Positions 18,814 to 27,459 of a stretch of DNA of 64,000 nt are shown in pieces (within the stretch, counting starts at the first letter, position 1; every line of letters starts with the position of its first letter). Origin of the DNA: Streptomyces venezuelae (GTDB taxonomy: Bacteria > Actinomycetota > Actinomycetes > Streptomycetales > Streptomycetaceae); contig NZ_CP029192.1 in NCBI RefSeq assembly GCF_008642315.1, forward strand, positions 2,480,001 to 2,544,000, read 5' to 3'. The notes under the pieces are model-generated. The model saw nothing but the letters and a program-made list of their open reading frames with translations, searched no databases and was not told where the DNA came from. The position numbers and the translations under genes are program-made.

Positions 18814-20313
18814 CTAGTCGATCACTGGTGGTACGTGTCGCCGTACGTCAGGCAGGTGCGTTCCTTCGTCCTCGACCGCGTAATCGGCCCGTTTGGCGTC
18901 GTCGCCCTCGCCCCGGCCGGGGTCACTCCGGCGGCCGCCTCCTGAAGGGCCTCGGACGAGGCCGGCACCACCGGCCGAGAATCCGCCCATGCGGCTCGCA
19001 GCAGCGGAAGCGGGACCCTTCTCACTCCCGACCACGCCTCCACGGCCTCCCGGAATTCGCCCCTGGGCCCTTCCCCCGGCGGAGCCACTCGCCCCGGGCG
19101 AGGAGCTCGAGGCCGGCCGTCCTCCCACGACTCCCCGGCTATGCCCCGCTCCCGTGCTGTGCGGAGCGCCGGAGTCGCGACCTGACGCCGCCATGGGCCT
19201 CGGAGTGCCGCCTGTGACGCTGCGTCCCATGGGTGGCTGTCCAGACCGCGGTGGCCCACCGGTGGTCCGCCCCTGAGCCGTAGGGCCTGGGCGTTGGACC
19301 GGCGCGCTGTTGCCGCGACCGGTGCTTTCGTGCACCCCCTTGGGCCCAGCTGCGCCCGTCCGTCCCTGAGCCGGCACGGGGCGCTTCACGTCTCGGCCAG
19401 GCCCTGGCGTACGCCCCGTCCGGCCGTCTGCGGTCGGATCGAAGCGGCCCGCGCTCAGCGGCGGTCCGCCGTCGTTCGGCGTCGGGCCGGTCGTCGTGGG
19501 CTGCGGTCCCGGGACTCGGCTCGTGTCCTGCGGGGGCAAGGTGCCTACGCTGTCGATCTCCGTGCCCACAGGACGCTCCGAAGTAGCCGTGGGAGGAAGG
19601 GCATCATGGCGCGACGGTGGGGGTGCGTTCGACGAACCGGTTTCGCCCGACGCTTCCGCATCGCCTGCCGTGGGCGAGCTCTGGTCCGCCCCACCTGAGA
19701 AGGAGTTGGGCGGTTGGGCACTCGTGCTCGACCCAACGAAGGACTGCTGCCTACCTTCGTCCACGCCTGGCGAGAGTCGCGCAGGGGGCGGCAAACCCAC
19801 GTCAGGCATCGCCGAGAACGTTGGCGGTTCCTGGCTTGCCATCCCCTCCTGCGACACCAGGTAGAAGGACGCCAACCGGTTCATCTGGTTGATCGCCTCT
19901 TGGCGGTGTTTCTCTGCCTTGACGGCCGCGTCGTACTCCTCGTTCCCCTCGACTCGCTTCGGGGTGGGGATGTCCTCCATGGACTTCGGATCGGCTCGGT
20001 TGTCCCGGGGTGGCATGGAGCCACGCACCGACGCCAGCCCCGCCCCTGCCGACTCCATGTGGGAGCTCGCGGCAGCGGCGAAGTCAGACAGCTTGTGCGT
20101 GTCCTTGACCAGATTCTTGCCCCACTTGCGAAAGGCCTCGCCCGCTTCGCCCTCCCAGTCGACGCGGTCGATGTGCCCGCCGAGCTCCCGGGCGGCAGCT
20201 GCGATCGCGTTCCGGGCACCCTGCAGCGCCTTGCCGGCGCTCTCGATGTCCTCCGGTCTGGCCTGGTCGACCAGGTCGATCATGTCGTTGAGACGGTGGC
20301 CTTCGAAACCCAC
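18814..20313 (-). CDS. WXG100 protein with long disordered tail
   Basis: A 499-residue candidate ESX substrate. Residues 1-100 form a helical WXG100-like domain with a WEG turn near residue 53 (VDWEGEAGEAF). Residues from about 120 are rich in Pro, Gly, Ser and Thr with no fold visible. The last residues are charged and orderly: DYAVEDEGTHL then RHVPPVID, including YAVED, which fits the YxxxD/E export signal. The GTG at 20313 overlaps the TAG of the upstream gene by one base and has AGGGTGG seven bases before; a GTG at 20322 is the alternative. It sits between its helical partner gene and mycosin 1, so a substrate or cell-surface role is inferred. Confidence 0.8.
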   Translation of the reverse strand: MGFEGHRLNDMIDLVDQARPEDIESAGKALQGARNAIAAAARELGGHIDRVDWEGEAGEAFRKWGKNLVKDTHKLSDFAAAASSHMESAGAGLASVRGSMPPRDNRADPKSMEDIPTPKRVEGNEEYDAAVKAEKHRQEAINQMNRLASFYLVSQEGMASQEPPTFSAMPDVGLPPPARLSPGVDEGRQQSFVGSSTSAQPPNSFSGGADQSSPTAGDAEASGETGSSNAPPPSRHDALPPTATSERPVGTEIDSVGTLPPQDTSRVPGPQPTTTGPTPNDGGPPLSAGRFDPTADGRTGRTPGPGRDVKRPVPAQGRTGAAGPKGVHESTGRGNSAPVQRPGPTAQGRTTGGPPRSGQPPMGRSVTGGTPRPMAASGRDSGAPHSTGAGHSRGVVGGRPASSSSPGASGSAGGRAQGRIPGGRGGVVGSEKGPASAAASRMGGFSAGGAGLVRGPSGGGRRSDPGRGEGDDAKRADYAVEDEGTHLPDVRRHVPPVID

Positions 20314-20753
20314 TAGGACCACCCTGCGTCGGACTTGTCGCTGCCGTGGCCGCCCTGCGCGTCGGGCTTGCCGCTTCGTTCGCGCCCGTCCGGCATCTCT
20401 TGGCGGCCGACCCTGGTCTGGATGGCCCAGAAGCGCTGACGCAGGTCCTCTTCGAGGTTGTCGAAGCCGACGTCGGCGCCATGCACTGCGATCCCCATCG
20501 CGTCGATCTGGTCACCTAGCATCTTGGAGAGCGAAGTCAGCCGCTCGTGGACCTGGTCGTACTCCGCGTACAGCCCGTCGGCCTCGGGAAAGGCACTGCC
20601 CGCGCCGCTGAAGGACGCACGCGAAACCTTCTGCGCACCCACCTTGGCGGAACCGCCGGCCGAGCCCTCAAACTCTGTGAGAAGCGTGTTGATGCGCTGC
20701 CGGAATGTCTTCAACGCTTCCAGCCCGCGTCTGACATCAGCGCCTGACGACAC
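20313..20753 (-). CDS. Helical WXG100-like partner protein
   Basis: A 146-residue mostly helical protein (VSSGADVRRGLEALKTFRQRINTLL, then a second long helical part) with a charged Gly/Asp/Lys-rich tail. It has no clear WXG turn, though its size and helix spacing match WXG100 partners, so it may be the chaperone-like mate of the 499-residue protein it is coupled to (one-base overlap). The GTG at 20753 was chosen because GGGGG lies seven bases upstream; a GTG at 20771 has no usable site. Specific function unknown. Confidence 0.7.
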   Translation of the reverse strand: MSSGADVRRGLEALKTFRQRINTLLTEFEGSAGGSAKVGAQKVSRASFSGAGSAFPEADGLYAEYDQVHERLTSLSKMLGDQIDAMGIAVHGADVGFDNLEEDLRQRFWAIQTRVGRQEMPDGRERSGKPDAQGGHGSDKSDAGWS

Positions 20754-21121
20754 CCTGGCACCCCCATGCACGTCCTGCAGAAAGCACTGGGCCTTCCCTC
20801 CCCGTTACCTGCCTGCCCGACCCTCTCGCGATCGCGGTGTGGCTGGCGGTCACTTACCGTGCATGTGTCACTCTAGTCACACTCTGTGTGGCGGCCAACT
20901 CATCCATCTACACGCGTGGTTGAGAACGAGCCAGGCGTAAACCACCTGAGCCGCGCCCGAAGTGCCCCAAGTGCCGTATGCCTGACATGCGTCAACAACG
21001 CTCCGGCCATGCCGGTTGGCGCTCCGTCGATCAACGCCGCCTGGACTTGGGTGCGTTGCTAGGTTGAGGCGCAAAGCTGGCATCCGAAGATGCGCTTCGA
21101 ACACGGGGAAGGGGCTCGCGC
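20754..21121. other. Divergent promoter region inside ESX locus
   Basis: No gene is supported in these 368 bases between two divergent transcription units. An imperfect 18-base inverted repeat lies at 20865-20882. On the plus strand TAGGTT (21060-21065) could be a -10 element 56 bases before the 21122 start, without a good -35. GGGGAAGGGG before 21122 is its ribosome-binding site. Confidence 0.4.
20865..20882. promoter_or_regulatory. Candidate operator, 18-base inverted repeat
   Basis: GTGTCACTCTAGTCACAC is a dyad with 14 of 18 positions symmetric (GTGT.ACT..AGT.ACAC). It sits about 110 bases before the start of the minus-strand WXG partner gene. Size and position suit a dimeric repressor, but no regulator is identified. 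Confidence 0.3.
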
Positions 21122-21631
21122 GTGGCGTGGGATGAGTGGGAACAGTTGAAGTCGCAGACTGCGGAACGGCAGTCGACACACATGCAACTGAACCAGGTTG
21201 AGCCGGGCATGGGAGGCGGTACCACACCTGATCCCGCCTCCTACGGGGACCTGCGCGTCGCTCAGGCCGATCTGGCGAAGATCGGCGATCACGCCTTCAA
21301 ACTCTACGACCGGCTGTGGAAAGAAGGGCGGGGTGCACTCTCCGGGAGCGAGAAGGCCGCAGCCGACCTCACGGGGCAGGGCTTCGCCCTGGGCTCCGCG
21401 CTCCAGCATGTATCGACACGCTGGGACGAGCAGCTCAAGTCCCTCAGGGACGCGTGCGCACACATCGCCAACCACATGCAGGTAACCAAGAAGTTGCATT
21501 CCGACGACGAGCATTACATCCGGCGGCAGATGAGCAGTATCGACGCGCTCGACGCCGGCTTCGACGAACAGGTCGGTAAGCCCGGAAAAGACAACCCCAT
21601 TTACGGCCCACCGAAGAAGAAGGACGACTGA
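21122..21631 (+). CDS. Helical helper protein of T7SS cassette
   Basis: A 169-residue protein that starts MAWDEWEQLKSQTAERQSTHMQLNQ, continues with long amphipathic helices (residues 40-140) and ends in a Lys/Asp-rich tail. Similar proteins with an AWDEWEQ start occur in Streptomyces ESX loci as I recall; they look like soluble helical partners of larger WXG proteins. The GTG start has GAAGGGG upstream. Its TGA overlaps the ATG of the 758-residue gene by one base (TGATG), so the two are translated together. No enzyme motif is seen. Confidence 0.78.
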   Translation: MAWDEWEQLKSQTAERQSTHMQLNQVEPGMGGGTTPDPASYGDLRVAQADLAKIGDHAFKLYDRLWKEGRGALSGSEKAAADLTGQGFALGSALQHVSTRWDEQLKSLRDACAHIANHMQVTKKLHSDDEHYIRRQMSSIDALDAGFDEQVGKPGKDNPIYGPPKKKDD

Positions 21632-23907
21632 TGGATCTCGACGCACTCCGCTTCGCGGAATTCAAGCTGCTCGATGAGGCTGTCAGTGACTGGTCGAAGA
21701 TGGTAGGCAGGCTCGATGATCTCAAAGGAGCCGCTGAGAAAGGGCTGACGGGAGCGGCCAAGAAGGCCGACTGGGCTGGGTACAACGCTACTGTCTCCCG
21801 CCAGTTCATCGACAAGACCGCAGGTGAGTTCGATGATGCGCACACCCAAGCCGAGAGTATCAGCAGGATTCTGCGGGATACCCTGGGAGAACTGCGGAAG
21901 CACCAGGAAGAACTCGTCGGCCTGATCGCGGATGCCGCGAAGAAGAACTTGACGGTCTCGTCGACTGGCGGAGGCGGATTCCGGGTCGCCATGAACATCC
22001 ATCCGGACCGTGCCGCTAAAGACACATCGGTACCGGAGCACAGTCAAGCTGAAGTCGACACGCTACGGGATGACGTTCAAAGGGTTCTCAACAAAGCGAC
22101 CAAGAGTGACTCTTCGGCGGCGAAAGCTCTTGAAGCGATCGCAGACCTCAGCAGGTTTGGATTCGCCGATGCTCAGTACAAGAGCAGGGACACCGCAGTG
22201 GCGGCCATGGAGGAAGCGAACAAGCTCGCCAAGCTGGCAAAGAAGAACCCATCCGATCTGACTGTTGCGGAGTTCGATCGCCTCAACGCTGGCCTCAAAG
22301 AGTATGCCGACAACGATCTGTTCGCCGAACGGTTCGCCACGAGTCTCGGCGCCAAGGGGACGCTGGAGTTCTGGGCCGATATCAACGACCCAAATGCGAA
22401 CCCTCAGTTGAACAACGCACGGCACGACCAGTTCGACGACCTTCAGAAACATCTCAGCCTTACGCTGGCCACGGCTACCCAGAGCGACTCACTCGGCATG
22501 ACCGAATGGACCAGCAAGGTGGTGGACCTGGGCAGCAAACCCATCGGGAACAGCGGGCCTGCAGGTTTCCAGGTAATGAGCAACCTGATGCGTTGGGGCG
22601 ACTTCGACGACCAGTTCCTGCGCGACTACGGCTCCAGGATGATGTCAGCCGAGAAGGAGCGGGCGGCCAACGGCGAAGGGAGAGCTTGGCAGCGCACGAG
22701 CACGGATATCCACTTGAATCGAACGAAGAGCGACACAGGCTGGGACCCATTGACCGGATACCTGAAAAGCCTGTCGAACAGTCCGGACGCCGCGACCGAA
22801 TTCTTCAGCGACCCCTTCGTTGCCGCAAACGAAGAGAAGAACCCATTCGACGGGAAGGCAAAGTCGAACTTCCAGTATCTCTTCGAGGAACGACATTGGC
22901 CTATTGACGTCAACGCCGAAGGGGAAACAAGCAATACGGGGCGCAACAATTTGGCACTTGCCCTTGAGGCTGCTACTACCGGCCACCCGGCGGGTGAGCT
23001 TCCGACGGCAGACACGCCGCCCCACAACGAACAGCAGACAAAGCTGATGGAGTCAGTCGTATCTGCGATCTCAAAGGATCCCGCTAGTCTCACGGATCAC
23101 GGGTACATGTCCGATAGCATCGCCCAGATCGCCTCGGAGTACCTTCCTGACATCAACAGATCCATCACGGATGCACCCACCGAAGACAGAAGCGTCCTCA
23201 AGCTCTTCCCCATCGCAGGCGACGTCGCCGAGATGAAACACACAGACGTCAGTCGCTTCCTCGTCAGTTTGGGTAAGACACCGGAAGGTAGCGCCACCCT
23301 GGAGGTTGGTCAGAAATCCTACATGGCCAACCTGATGGACTACCACATGAACCCCGACTTGCCAGAGGATCAAAAGTACCCGAACTCCACCAGAGAAGCC
23401 ATAACAGAAATCGCCCGTAGGTCTTCTGAGGTCTCGGGGACAGTCGCAATCGGGCGGCAGGAAGCCATCCTGGGCCCAGCGAATGCAGAAGGTGGAGATT
23501 TCGACAACGCCGTGAGCCAAAAGAAGAATGCCTGGTCAGGCGCCCTTGGTACCGGTATCGGGGTAGGTGTGGGGATGAGCTTCGCCGCCTCGCCTGTGGC
23601 TGGCGCAGCCGTGGGAGGGGTCGCAGGAACTGTCAGCAGCATGCTTCTGGAGCAGCTCTTCAAAGACTCGGAATCGGACACTTTGAAAGGAGTGGGGAGA
23701 GATTCCGCGCTCCTCTGGGAAGACAGTAAGGACAAGAATCATGCCTGGAGCCTGAAGGCGGCGAGTGAGGCAGCAAAGTCACATGGAGGCACCCACACCG
23801 ATGACGTAGCGGCGTGGATTCGGGAGGGCACTTCCGATGGCTTCAATGATGCCTCGACAGCTGGGCGCGCGATGGCAGACGATTTGACAACGGAAATTCA
23901 GAGCTGA
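21631..23907 (+). CDS. Large WAG-motif protein, candidate T7SS effector
   Basis: A 758-residue protein. Residues 1-105 form a WXG100-like helical hairpin with a WAG turn at 48-50. Residues about 130-620 are a helical region that recalls the DUF6571-type proteins of actinobacterial ESX loci (FAERFATSLGAKGTLEFWADI). Residues about 635-672 form a glycine-zipper hydrophobic stretch (GTGIGVGVGMSFAASPVAGA) that could enter a membrane. The C-terminal 85 residues are polar. There is no signal peptide. Codon use is less GC-biased than that of its neighbours (codons such as ATA, ACA, GAA, TCA). Coupled to the helper upstream and followed by a lipoprotein. Function unknown; effector or surface structural protein are both possible. 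Confidence 0.78.
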   Translation: MDLDALRFAEFKLLDEAVSDWSKMVGRLDDLKGAAEKGLTGAAKKADWAGYNATVSRQFIDKTAGEFDDAHTQAESISRILRDTLGELRKHQEELVGLIADAAKKNLTVSSTGGGGFRVAMNIHPDRAAKDTSVPEHSQAEVDTLRDDVQRVLNKATKSDSSAAKALEAIADLSRFGFADAQYKSRDTAVAAMEEANKLAKLAKKNPSDLTVAEFDRLNAGLKEYADNDLFAERFATSLGAKGTLEFWADINDPNANPQLNNARHDQFDDLQKHLSLTLATATQSDSLGMTEWTSKVVDLGSKPIGNSGPAGFQVMSNLMRWGDFDDQFLRDYGSRMMSAEKERAANGEGRAWQRTSTDIHLNRTKSDTGWDPLTGYLKSLSNSPDAATEFFSDPFVAANEEKNPFDGKAKSNFQYLFEERHWPIDVNAEGETSNTGRNNLALALEAATTGHPAGELPTADTPPHNEQQTKLMESVVSAISKDPASLTDHGYMSDSIAQIASEYLPDINRSITDAPTEDRSVLKLFPIAGDVAEMKHTDVSRFLVSLGKTPEGSATLEVGQKSYMANLMDYHMNPDLPEDQKYPNSTREAITEIARRSSEVSGTVAIGRQEAILGPANAEGGDFDNAVSQKKNAWSGALGTGIGVGVGMSFAASPVAGAAVGGVAGTVSSMLLEQLFKDSESDTLKGVGRDSALLWEDSKDKNHAWSLKAASEAAKSHGGTHTDDVAAWIREGTSDGFNDASTAGRAMADDLTTEIQS

Positions 23908-23917
23908 GGCCGCAGGA

Positions 23918-24457
23918 ATGTTCTTCAGACAACGCGTAATGAATCTCGCCCTCGCTATTTCCGCTGCCGGCCTACTGATCGCCGGATGCTCGGGATCCGA
24001 CGGCGACGGATATACCACGCCCTCCTCATTGTGTGGCATCGATGTTCCCGCGGACGCGTTGGAACCGGTACTTCCTGACGGAGGCTCCATCAGCGCGAGC
24101 CCAACTTCTTCCGCTTACACCAAGCGCTGCCGTCTCCTGATCGACGCAAAGCCAGTATTCTCGGCAGCAGTTGAGTGGTGGGGATCGTCAACCACTCTGC
24201 AGCGCGTCGCTACGGACGCCATCGGGGTCGATCCGTTCGACAGAGCAACGCCGGACCACAATTACATCTACTCGTCCACCGGAGCGGTTGGCTCTGTGGA
24301 CTGCCCGAACCAGAAGGACCTCAAGGGCAAGATCTACGTGTCGGTAAGGACCGCAGACGCCACGACGGAAGAAAAAATGAAGAAGTTCATCACTTCCTAT
24401 AGCGCGTCGGTCGCCTCGTCCAAAGAGTGCACACGCAAGTGGGGCCAGGCGCAGTAG
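23918..24457 (+). CDS. Lipoprotein following the WAG-motif protein
   Basis: A 179-residue predicted lipoprotein: a short positive N-terminus, a hydrophobic segment and lipobox LIAGC with Cys24. The mature part has four further cysteines, probably forming disulfides, and no recognised fold. It begins 10 bases after the 758-residue protein and shares its lower-GC composition, so the two probably came and function together; an accessory or protective role on the cell surface is conceivable but unproven. It converges with mycosin 2. Confidence 0.78.
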   Translation: MFFRQRVMNLALAISAAGLLIAGCSGSDGDGYTTPSSLCGIDVPADALEPVLPDGGSISASPTSSAYTKRCRLLIDAKPVFSAAVEWWGSSTTLQRVATDAIGVDPFDRATPDHNYIYSSTGAVGSVDCPNQKDLKGKIYVSVRTADATTEEKMKKFITSYSASVASSKECTRKWGQAQ

Positions 24458-24463
24458 AAGTCG

Positions 24464-25708
24464 TCAACCGCGACCACGTCGGCGCGCATCCCGTACCGAT
24501 ACACCGATTCCACCCAGCCCCACGATGACGATCACCGTGGTCACAACGACATAGGTGGCAATGCGTGCCATTCGTTCCTCCGCCGTCTCACCGAGGTGCA
24601 GCTCCGCAGGGGTAGGCGCCTCCCCGACAGTGACGCCTCCTCGTGGTGACGGTGTCTCGAGCCGATGCCTGTCGTCCGTCAGTGCACGCACGGGGTCTGC
24701 CACCCCCCACCCCACCAGGCGGTCGTGGCCGGGCACCGAGCGTTCCGCTGTTTGTTGGATCTGGGCCGTGATCTGACGCGGGGTCCACGTGGGGTGCTTG
24801 GATTTGATGAGGGCAGCGAGGCCGGCGACGTACGGGGCCGCGAAGCTCGTGCCGCTGTCGGCGCAGTGGCCTCCTCCCGGGACCGTGGAAATCATGTCGA
24901 CTCCTGGGGCCGCCACGTCGACGAAGTCACCGGACTGGGAGAAGGCGGCCCGTTCGTTGTTGCGGTCCGAGGCCGCCACCGCGAGTACGCCTTCGTAGGA
25001 GGCGGGATAGGTCTTCTTGATGTTGCCGCCCAAGCCGTCGTTCCCCGCAGAGGCGACGACGACCCGTCGTTCCCCGAGCGCCCTGTCCACCGCCCGCTTG
25101 AGTTCCGGGGCCGGCTCCGCCGCATTCGCGGTGTCCTGGGAGATGTTGATGACGTCCGCGTCGGCGTCGACCGCGTGGTCGACGGCTTTCGCGAGTGTGG
25201 CCGCCGTGCCGTGGCCCTCCGCGTCGTTCTGCGCAATCGGGATGATCGTCGCGCCCGGGGCGAGGCCCACGAAGCCGGTGCCCTTGGCGGGACGTGCCGC
25301 GATGATGCCCGCGACACGAGTGCCGTGACCGACCGTGTCCGTTGTGCCGTTGGCCTTGCCCCGGTCGATCTTCTCTCCCTTCTCGTCCTTGGCGGGAAGG
25401 AAGTTACGGCCACGGGACGCGTCCACCGCGGGTTTCAGCTGGGGGTTCTTGGTGTCCACACCAGTGTCGATCACCGCTACGCGCACTCCTTTGCCCGTCG
25501 ACTGCAGCCACAGTTCGTCCAGGAGTACGCGTTGCAGGGACCAAGGGCGCCCCTCGTATTTCTTGGACGGAAACGTGCACTGACCGGACGGGGGGTCTGC
25601 TGCGGCCGCCGTCGGAGCCTGTGTGGTCACCGCGAGGGCCAGCACGGCTGTAACCGCCCCGGCTGCTCTTATCGTGACGCGGCGTCGTACGGCGGAATCG
25701 TGCGTCAT
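24464..25708 (-). CDS. mycP: Mycosin-type subtilisin protease 2
   Basis: Second ESX-associated S8 protease in the locus, 414 residues from the ATG at 25708. A signal helix (about 12-36) precedes the catalytic domain: Asp81 (AVIDTGVD), His128 (VGHGTRVA), Asn223 (SAGNDG) and Ser288 (SGTSFAAP). The stretch CTFPSKKYEGRPWSLQRVLLDELW is the mycosin N-terminal extension that wraps the domain, and a C-terminal transmembrane helix lies near 385-405. It starts 19 bases after the eccB stop, so the pair forms an eccB-mycP unit as in mycobacterial ESX loci. It is closer to canonical MycP than the copy at 17528. Confidence 0.93.
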   Translation of the reverse strand: MTHDSAVRRRVTIRAAGAVTAVLALAVTTQAPTAAAADPPSGQCTFPSKKYEGRPWSLQRVLLDELWLQSTGKGVRVAVIDTGVDTKNPQLKPAVDASRGRNFLPAKDEKGEKIDRGKANGTTDTVGHGTRVAGIIAARPAKGTGFVGLAPGATIIPIAQNDAEGHGTAATLAKAVDHAVDADADVINISQDTANAAEPAPELKRAVDRALGERRVVVASAGNDGLGGNIKKTYPASYEGVLAVAASDRNNERAAFSQSGDFVDVAAPGVDMISTVPGGGHCADSGTSFAAPYVAGLAALIKSKHPTWTPRQITAQIQQTAERSVPGHDRLVGWGVADPVRALTDDRHRLETPSPRGGVTVGEAPTPAELHLGETAEERMARIATYVVVTTVIVIVGLGGIGVSVRDARRRGRG

Positions 25709-25726
25709 TTCCACACTCCCCGCGCC

Positions 25727-27259
25727 TCAGGAGCCCTGCGGCTGGCGTGCCGCGGCTGTCGACAGTCGTGGTCCCGTAGGCAGAAACTTGGACCACGCCG
25801 CGGGGACGGGCGTGATGTGCTTGTCCCCGTATCCGAGGCGAGTCTGCGCTTGCTGTGCTTCCTGCTGTTGCTGCTTGCGCTGCTTCGCGGAGGTACCGAT
25901 GCCCGCGTCATCGGTCGCGCTGTCGCTGTTGGACTGCATCGCGTACCGCAGACCCGTGTCGGTGACCAGAAAGATGCCTCCGGCCTTGGTCTCGGAGCCC
26001 AGGTACTGGCGGTAGAGCTGGCCCGATCCGGGTGTGACGTACGCGCTGGACGAACCGGTGGGAAGCGGGGCTGGGAAGTCGGTGCCGGCCCATGTGCTCA
26101 GAGTGGTCGCGCCGTCGTCGGCGTCGACGTCGCGCAGGACGTTGCAGACGGTATTCCGGCTGCCGCGTGCGCCTGACACCTCGTTGGCGGTGCTCGGATC
26201 CAGGCGCGGCCAGTCGTTCTCCGCTCCGAACTCCTCCGTCCCGGGGCGGAACGCCGCCGCGCTCAGCTGCCGGGCGCGTCCGTTCTGCCCGAGGCCGACC
26301 AAATCGGGGCTGCTGAGCAGAAGTTTCGCGGTGAAATCGGAGATCGGGGCGATATGCCCCTGAAGGACGACGTAGTGCCGCGGTCCTTCACCGTCGGTCG
26401 CTTTGAGGACCATGCCGACCTTGTCCGCCGCACCGTCCTGAAGGTCCGGCACGTGCGCGTCCGCGCCCGGACGGTCGTCGATCTCGGGGAAGACGATCTC
26501 ATCCTTGGGGAGCAGAGTGTCGAGCCACTGTTTGGACACCTTCTGCGGTTCGCGACCGGACCCCACGAGGACGCGCAGCAAGAGTCCGCGATCCTCCTTC
26601 TCCGCGATCCGGTATGCCCGGCCCCGGGCGTCGACCACATAGCGTGTCTTGTCCGGGCCCATGACGTACAACAGCTCGCCGCCCCGCAGACGTTCACGGC
26701 CCTCGGTCCGGTGCCGGTCACGTTCTCCGAGTACGAAAGCCGCTTTCTGAATGCTGCTGCCGCCCTCGACGGGTCGCTCACAGACTGCCCAGCGCTTGGC
26801 GGAGCCGGCCTCCTGCGCCGAGGGCAGACGGTCGGGCGCGTACGGGATGCCGATGGTGGCGCCGTGCGGGATCTTGCCCTTGTCGAGTACGGACTCGTCG
26901 ACGTTGATGACCTCGCCCTGACCGGAGTCGAGAAGGAGCTTCGCCGAAGCCATGTTGAGGACCGGATGCAGTTGTGGCTTGCCCCGGGTCTCCAGGACGA
27001 CGTAACGGGTCGTCGAGTCACTCGCGATGATCACGTGCTTCATGGGCTCGTCCCAGCCCGGTTTGGCCGCCGGCCGGAACATCCCCCACGCACCGAAGAC
27101 CGCCAGGACGACCACCGCGACGATGAGTCCGGGCACCACCCCTCGCAGGGGGCGAGGAGCGCCTTCCTCCGAGCCAGAGGGCGAAGGCTGGATGAACGCG
27201 GCCAGCGTGCGGCGCTTCGCGAAAATGTAGGCGTTGAGTTCGTCCCGCCGTGATGCCAT
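25727..27259 (-). CDS. eccB: Type VII secretion protein EccB
   Basis: Core ESX membrane component with a large extracytoplasmic domain. The 510-residue protein has the family's N-terminal cytoplasmic motif (SRRDELNAYIFAKRRTLAAF), one transmembrane helix at about 40-62, and repeated beta units typical of EccB (YVVLETRGKPQLHPVLNMASAKLLLDS; RGRAYRI; DTGLRYAM) with three conserved-looking cysteines. The C-terminus is Gln-rich then PVPAAWSKFLPTGPRL, which matches the common EccB ending. It is divergent from eccE and followed by mycP. GGGGAG lies about 12 bases before the ATG. Confidence 0.95.
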   Translation of the reverse strand: MASRRDELNAYIFAKRRTLAAFIQPSPSGSEEGAPRPLRGVVPGLIVAVVVLAVFGAWGMFRPAAKPGWDEPMKHVIIASDSTTRYVVLETRGKPQLHPVLNMASAKLLLDSGQGEVINVDESVLDKGKIPHGATIGIPYAPDRLPSAQEAGSAKRWAVCERPVEGGSSIQKAAFVLGERDRHRTEGRERLRGGELLYVMGPDKTRYVVDARGRAYRIAEKEDRGLLLRVLVGSGREPQKVSKQWLDTLLPKDEIVFPEIDDRPGADAHVPDLQDGAADKVGMVLKATDGEGPRHYVVLQGHIAPISDFTAKLLLSSPDLVGLGQNGRARQLSAAAFRPGTEEFGAENDWPRLDPSTANEVSGARGSRNTVCNVLRDVDADDGATTLSTWAGTDFPAPLPTGSSSAYVTPGSGQLYRQYLGSETKAGGIFLVTDTGLRYAMQSNSDSATDDAGIGTSAKQRKQQQQEAQQAQTRLGYGDKHITPVPAAWSKFLPTGPRLSTAAARQPQGS

Positions 27260-27459
27260 GCGTGTCCGCTTCTCCCCGTGAGCGACCTGAGTGGCTGTGC
27301 TGCCCCCGTTGCGGTTGCGAGTCGTCCCCCCGCACTCCGTTGTCGGGCCGGGCCCTACTATGCCTGTTGAGTAATCGCACGTGCGGGTTGGGTGAGGTCA
27401 GCGATGTTCAAGCGCCTTGCCAAATAGGGTGGTTCAGGAGAATTACGGGGGTTGGGCTC
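27260..27459. other. Divergent eccB/eccE spacer
   Basis: About 200 bases between divergent starts, with no gene supported. On the plus strand TAGGGT (27426-27431) resembles a -10 element before eccE; on the minus strand a CATAGTAGGG stretch near 27354-27363 could serve eccB. Neither has a convincing -35 partner. Confidence 0.3.

Noticed and set aside
21122..24457. Whole cassette as a recent mobile element
   Set aside because: Lower GC bias is visible, but there is no integrase, transposase, flanking repeat or tRNA attachment site, and the genes fit the ESX locus; kept only as a composition anomaly.
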